NCBI RefSeq assembly: GCF_016862935.1
Contig: NZ_BONX01000009.1
Location: 186,001 to 250,000 of the forward strand
Length of the DNA: 64,000 bases
Direction of reading: 5' to 3'
Source: Plantactinospora mayteni
GTDB taxonomy: Bacteria; Actinomycetota; Actinomycetes; Mycobacteriales; Micromonosporaceae
Positions 59,133 through 64,000 of this stretch are shown one piece after another. A program made the translations under genes and the position numbers. Under the pieces are notes generated by a model. The model made no database searches and was not told where the DNA came from. It saw only the letters and a program-made list of their open reading frames with translations. Positions within the stretch are counted from its first letter, which is position 1, and each line of letters begins with the position of its first letter.

Positions 59133-60491
59133 TCAGTAGAGCAGGTACGGCCGGCGGCGGCGGTCGAACTCCGCCAGCTCGGCCGACCAGGCGCCGACCA
59201 CGTCCGGCACGTCCGCCCCGGCGTCGATCATCGTACGCAGCCGGGTGGAGCCGGTGAGCTTGTCGATCCAGTACGGCCGGGCGGTGTCCCAGGTGTCCGC
59301 CCGCCAGGCGAAGGCGGGATATTTCCGGGACTCGACCAGCAGCGCCACCCCGGTGCGGATCGGGTCGAACCGGGCCGGGTCGGTGACCTTCACCTCCACA
59401 CCCGCGCAGAGCTTGTTGAGCAGGGCCGGCTTCTGCCCGGCCGCGGTCGGCGAGAAGTACGCCTCCCGGAACTCGACCCCGGGCAGGTCCCGGGCGACGA
59501 GCCGGTCCACCAGGTGGTAGTCGAAGTCGGTGGCCAGGCCGCCGATCAGCTCGAACGGCCGGGTGGTGCCCCGCCCCTCGGTCATCGACGCCACCCCCTC
59601 GAACATGCAGGTGCCGGGATAGGCCAACGCGGTGTCCGGGGTCGGCATGTTCGGGCTGGGCAGCACCCACGGCACCCCGGTGTCGACGGCGAAGTCGCCC
59701 CGGCGCCAGCCCTTGCACCTGATCACCGTCAGGTCGACCGGCCGGCCCGCCTCGGCCGGCAGGAACTCGCCGTTGTAGAACCGGGCCAGCTCGCCGACCG
59801 TCATGCCGTGCTGCTGCACGATCTCCTTCTTGCCGACGCCGGAGGTGAACGGCGTGGTCATCATCGGCCCGTACGCCCGCCCACCGATCGGGTTCGGCCG
59901 GTCGAGTACGACGTACCGGATGCCGAGCCGGGCGGCGGCGACCATCGAGTCGTAGAGGGTCCAGATGTAGGTGTAGAAGCGGGCGCCGACGTCCTGGATG
60001 TCGAAGACGACGGTGTCGACCCCGGCCTGGGTGATCAGTTCCCCCCACTTCGCCTGCGTGGCGCCGTACGCGTCGTAGACGGTGACGCCGGTCCGGGCGT
60101 CGATCCCGGTCCCCTCGCTGCCACCGGCCTGTGCCGAGCCCCGGAACCCGTGCTCCGGCCCGAACGCGGCGGTGAGCCGGACCCGGCCGGAGGCGTGCAT
60201 CAGGTCGACCAGGTGGCGGTAGCGGGCGTCCACTCCGGTCGGGTTGGACAGCACCCCGACCCGCTGGCCGGCGAGGGCGGCGAACCGGGAGTCGACCAGC
60301 ACGTCCAGGCCGGTGCTGACCCGCCGGCCGGACCCACCGCCACCCTGCGCACCGCCACCCTGCGCGCCCGATCCGGAGCGGTCCGCCCCGGTGTCCGGGG
60401 CGGCCGAGGCGGTGGCGCCACCGAGGGTGCCGGCGGTCGCGCCCAGGGCGCTCACGGCGGCGGTGCTGGCGAGGAATCTTCTGCGTTGCAC
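59133..60491 (-). CDS. DUF1343 / NamZ-type exo-N-acetylmuramidase, exported
   Basis: 452 residues from the GTG at 60491, with GGGAGG 6 bases before. A twin-arginine-like signal peptide (RRRFLASTAAVSALGATAGT) ends near ASAAPD; an upstream ATG at 60563 would only add a signal-disrupting stretch. The DUF1343 domain reads GVLSNPTGVDARYRHLVDLM, FGPEHGFRGSAQAGGSEGTG, VVFDIQDVGARFYTYIWTLY, LDRPNPIGGRAYGP and PNMPTPDTALAYPGTCMFEG. Members release N-acetylmuramic acid from muropeptides. It may recycle or scavenge wall material alongside the amidase 5 kb away. Confidence 0.9.
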   Translation of the reverse strand: MQRRRFLASTAAVSALGATAGTLGGATASAAPDTGADRSGSGAQGGGAQGGGGSGRRVSTGLDVLVDSRFAALAGQRVGVLSNPTGVDARYRHLVDLMHASGRVRLTAAFGPEHGFRGSAQAGGSEGTGIDARTGVTVYDAYGATQAKWGELITQAGVDTVVFDIQDVGARFYTYIWTLYDSMVAAARLGIRYVVLDRPNPIGGRAYGPMMTTPFTSGVGKKEIVQQHGMTVGELARFYNGEFLPAEAGRPVDLTVIRCKGWRRGDFAVDTGVPWVLPSPNMPTPDTALAYPGTCMFEGVASMTEGRGTTRPFELIGGLATDFDYHLVDRLVARDLPGVEFREAYFSPTAAGQKPALLNKLCAGVEVKVTDPARFDPIRTGVALLVESRKYPAFAWRADTWDTARPYWIDKLTGSTRLRTMIDAGADVPDVVGAWSAELAEFDRRRRPYLLY

Positions 60492-60614
60492 GGCGGCCTC
60501 CCGGGGGCGGGGCTGCGGGCAGGGGACGTGTCGGAAGTTACCTACATCGTAATGGTTGGTCAAGAAGGAAAATTACGGCGTGCGCCGAGTGGCGGGGGTC
60601 GACGCGGAGCGGGG

Positions 60615-60818
60615 TCAGAGTTCCTCCGCCTCCAGATCGCCGAGTTCGAGGTTCTGGATCATCAGCCAGCGGGCCAGCGCCGGCATGCCGTACAGCCACA
60701 GGGGGGCGGACTCGGTGGTGCCGTTGGTGGCGTAGATGGCGAACCGCAGGTCGGGAGCGTGGATCGCCTCGATCCGCCAGCGATGGTTCTTGTCCCGCCA
60801 GATGGCGGATGGGTCCAT
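60615..60818 (-). CDS. Hypothetical small protein
   Basis: 67 residues from the ATG at 60818. MDPSAIWRDKNHRWRIEAIH, then FAIYATNGTTESAPLWLYGM and a C-terminal LELGDLEAEEL. Aromatic- and Trp-rich, no membrane segment or motif known to me. The composition looks like a real protein rather than an antisense frame. Divergent from the DUF6461 gene. Function unknown. Confidence 0.65.
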   Translation of the reverse strand: MDPSAIWRDKNHRWRIEAIHAPDLRFAIYATNGTTESAPLWLYGMPALARWLMIQNLELGDLEAEEL

Positions 60819-60934
60819 GCCCCTCACCGTAGTGCCGCCCGCGGTAGCGTTCGCCGGGTTTTGTCGTACCCCCGGGGTTGGCTCGGGCGATCGGGTTGCG
60901 CCGCGCGGCGGGTGCGGATCGGGACGGGGGCGGC

Positions 60935-61975
60935 ATGGCCGACTACGACTGGCTTGAGGAGGACGGCCTCCACGAGGCGTTCTGCCTGACGTTCGTCCGG
61001 GACCCGGACGACTCGGCGGTGCTGCGCCGGTTCGGCGTCGACCCGGCCAGCCTCCGCGCGTTGACCGGCATCGCCCGGGCCACCGAGCTGCCGTTCGACC
61101 ACCTCGTGCTCGGCGGCCGGCTCGACGGCTGGGTATTCGTGCTGGAGGAGAACGGCTTCCAGGGGAGCCGGACGGAGGTGCTGCGGGCCGTCTCGGGCGG
61201 CACCGAGGCGGTGTCGGTCTTCACCAACGTCAACAGCGACCGGCAGTTCGCACACGCGGTGGACGGCATCCTCCGCACCGGGTTCGACCCGAGTTCCCCG
61301 GTACGACGCTGGGGCGCGGCACCGGACGCCCTGGTGCCGCTGATGCGCCAGGTCGGCCTGCCGGAGAGCGGCGACGCCGGCTGGAACGACGCCGGACTCG
61401 ACGCGGGGCTGGACCTCGCCGACCTGATCACCGGTGTGCACCTCGACGCCGACCGGCTGACCGGGCCGTTGACCACCGGCCGGCTGGTGCCGCTGCTCCC
61501 GGATCCGCCCGCGCTGCCGAGCTGGATGCTGCGCGACGACCACGAGTTGCTCACCGCGATCACCTCCGCCCCGCCCGAACTGCTCCGCCGGGTGGTGGCG
61601 GCCGAGGCGCGGCGGCGCGCCGACGAGGCGGGACTCGGCACCGAGCCGGTGGTGGCGGAGGCGCTGGCCGAGGTGGACCGGGGCGGGACCCGGAGCGTGC
61701 CGGACGACTCGGCGCTCGGGCTGCTGCTGCGCGAGCTGGGCTGCCGGGCCGACGAGGCCGGCACCTCGCTGGCGTTGCCGACCGAGCGGGGCCGGATGAC
61801 GGACGCGCAACGGCAGCAGGCGTTCCGCCGGCACGGGGCCGGGCTGACGGTGCTGGCAGCACTCTTCGCCGACCCGGTGCGGGCCGCCTACGAGGTGCTC
61901 GGCTGGGTGGCCCCGGCCCGTGACCCGGCCCGGGTCGCCCGCCGGGCCCAGTTCCTCGCCGACCTGCGGGCCTGA
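60935..61975 (+). CDS. DUF6461 domain protein
   Basis: 346 residues from the ATG at 60935. The N-terminal half (MADYDWLEEDGLHEAFCLTF, then RDPDDSAVLRRFGVDP and GWVFVLEENGFQGSRTEVLR) matches DUF6461. The C-terminal half is helical with several acidic/Arg pairs. Members occur in many paralogues in actinomycetes and are of unknown function; some are near immunity-type genes. No signal peptide. Confidence 0.8.
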   Translation: MADYDWLEEDGLHEAFCLTFVRDPDDSAVLRRFGVDPASLRALTGIARATELPFDHLVLGGRLDGWVFVLEENGFQGSRTEVLRAVSGGTEAVSVFTNVNSDRQFAHAVDGILRTGFDPSSPVRRWGAAPDALVPLMRQVGLPESGDAGWNDAGLDAGLDLADLITGVHLDADRLTGPLTTGRLVPLLPDPPALPSWMLRDDHELLTAITSAPPELLRRVVAAEARRRADEAGLGTEPVVAEALAEVDRGGTRSVPDDSALGLLLRELGCRADEAGTSLALPTERGRMTDAQRQQAFRRHGAGLTVLAALFADPVRAAYEVLGWVAPARDPARVARRAQFLADLRA

Positions 61976-62144
61976 CCATTCCGGTCGACCTCGGGGACTG
62001 ATCCGTCCTCGTCGGCCTCAGGGACTGATCGTCCAGCCGGTCCACCGGCACAGTGCCACCGCAGGCGCTGAGCCAGCGTCAGACCCGGCACCTACTGTGT
62101 GCGGTGCTCGTTTTCGTACACCATTCGGGATATCGGGGGAACAC

Positions 62145-64000
<1,856 letters not shown>

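Overview
The window is high-GC (roughly 70% or more), codon-biased actinobacterial chromosome. The best guess is the family Micromonosporaceae (Micromonospora, Plantactinospora or a relative). That rests on an actinobacterial glycine riboswitch, GarA/FtsR/DUF881/Sbp synteny, DUF5999 and DUF6461 proteins, Tat- and lipobox-type export signals and many GTG starts. No rRNA, tRNA or CRISPR array was seen. Most of it reads as ordinary core and near-core chromosome, with one decayed mobile/relic patch at about 29.1-31.4 kb.

Layout. 0-5.2 kb: end of a tyrosine recombinase, an Hsp70-like protein fused to a beta-propeller, a secondary-metabolism-free stretch with an EEP-family hydrolase, and peptide deformylase. 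5.4-9.8 kb: a SNF2 helicase and its SWIM zinc-finger partner. 9.8-14.4 kb: a PabB-type chorismate enzyme, a DUF5999 protein and glycine decarboxylase (gcvP) under a single-aptamer glycine riboswitch. 14.8-20.6 kb: a complete five-gene peptide/solute ABC importer (lipoprotein, two permeases, two ATPases) joined by stop/start overlaps. 20.6-23.5 kb: beta-carbonic anhydrase, aldo/keto reductase and an SDR oxidoreductase with a clear operator-like inverted repeat.

23.6-28.9 kb holds a six-gene, translationally coupled minus-strand operon. It encodes a large exported protein whose predicted mature N-terminus is His, a FixH-like protein, a multi-pass membrane protein with two D-x3-H...H motifs closely resembling the copper-site motifs of ammonia/methane monooxygenase subunit C, a small exported membrane-anchored protein, and a NarL-type histidine kinase and response regulator. 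I regard this as the most interesting system in the window: a candidate divergent relative of the copper membrane monooxygenases, or a copper-handling system built from the same parts, with its own two-component regulator. No A subunit is recognisable.

29.1-31.4 kb is a graveyard: a frameshifted sugar-nucleotide reductase fragment, a Tn3 transposase N-terminus with a nonsense codon, an IS21-like scrap, a membrane-protein scrap and a pentapeptide-repeat-protein scrap, with one intact small secreted protein between them. Then come an FAD monooxygenase whose 3' end runs into a convergent HpaI-type aldolase gene, two large secreted peptidases (M4 with an unusual membrane N-terminus; S8 with duplicated C-terminal beta domains), and a PadR/membrane-protein pair with a leaderless promoter.

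42.2-44.6 kb: a truncated haemoglobin, a flavohaemoprotein and a DivIVA-domain protein in one operon, suggesting NO/oxygen chemistry. 44.9-52.1 kb: the conserved actinobacterial block matching the M. tuberculosis Rv1822-Rv1830 order (PgsA-like, DUF881, Sbp, DUF881, gcvH, garA, ftsR, bifunctional nuclease, MerR), plus a SanA/YdcF protein. 52.5-64 kb: DUF2267, a secreted amidase, XdhC, small membrane proteins, an HhH endonuclease, a SRPBCC-CBM fusion, a NamZ-type muramidase, a DUF6461 protein, and a UvrA-like ATPase that runs off the end and lacks the UvrB-binding insertion.
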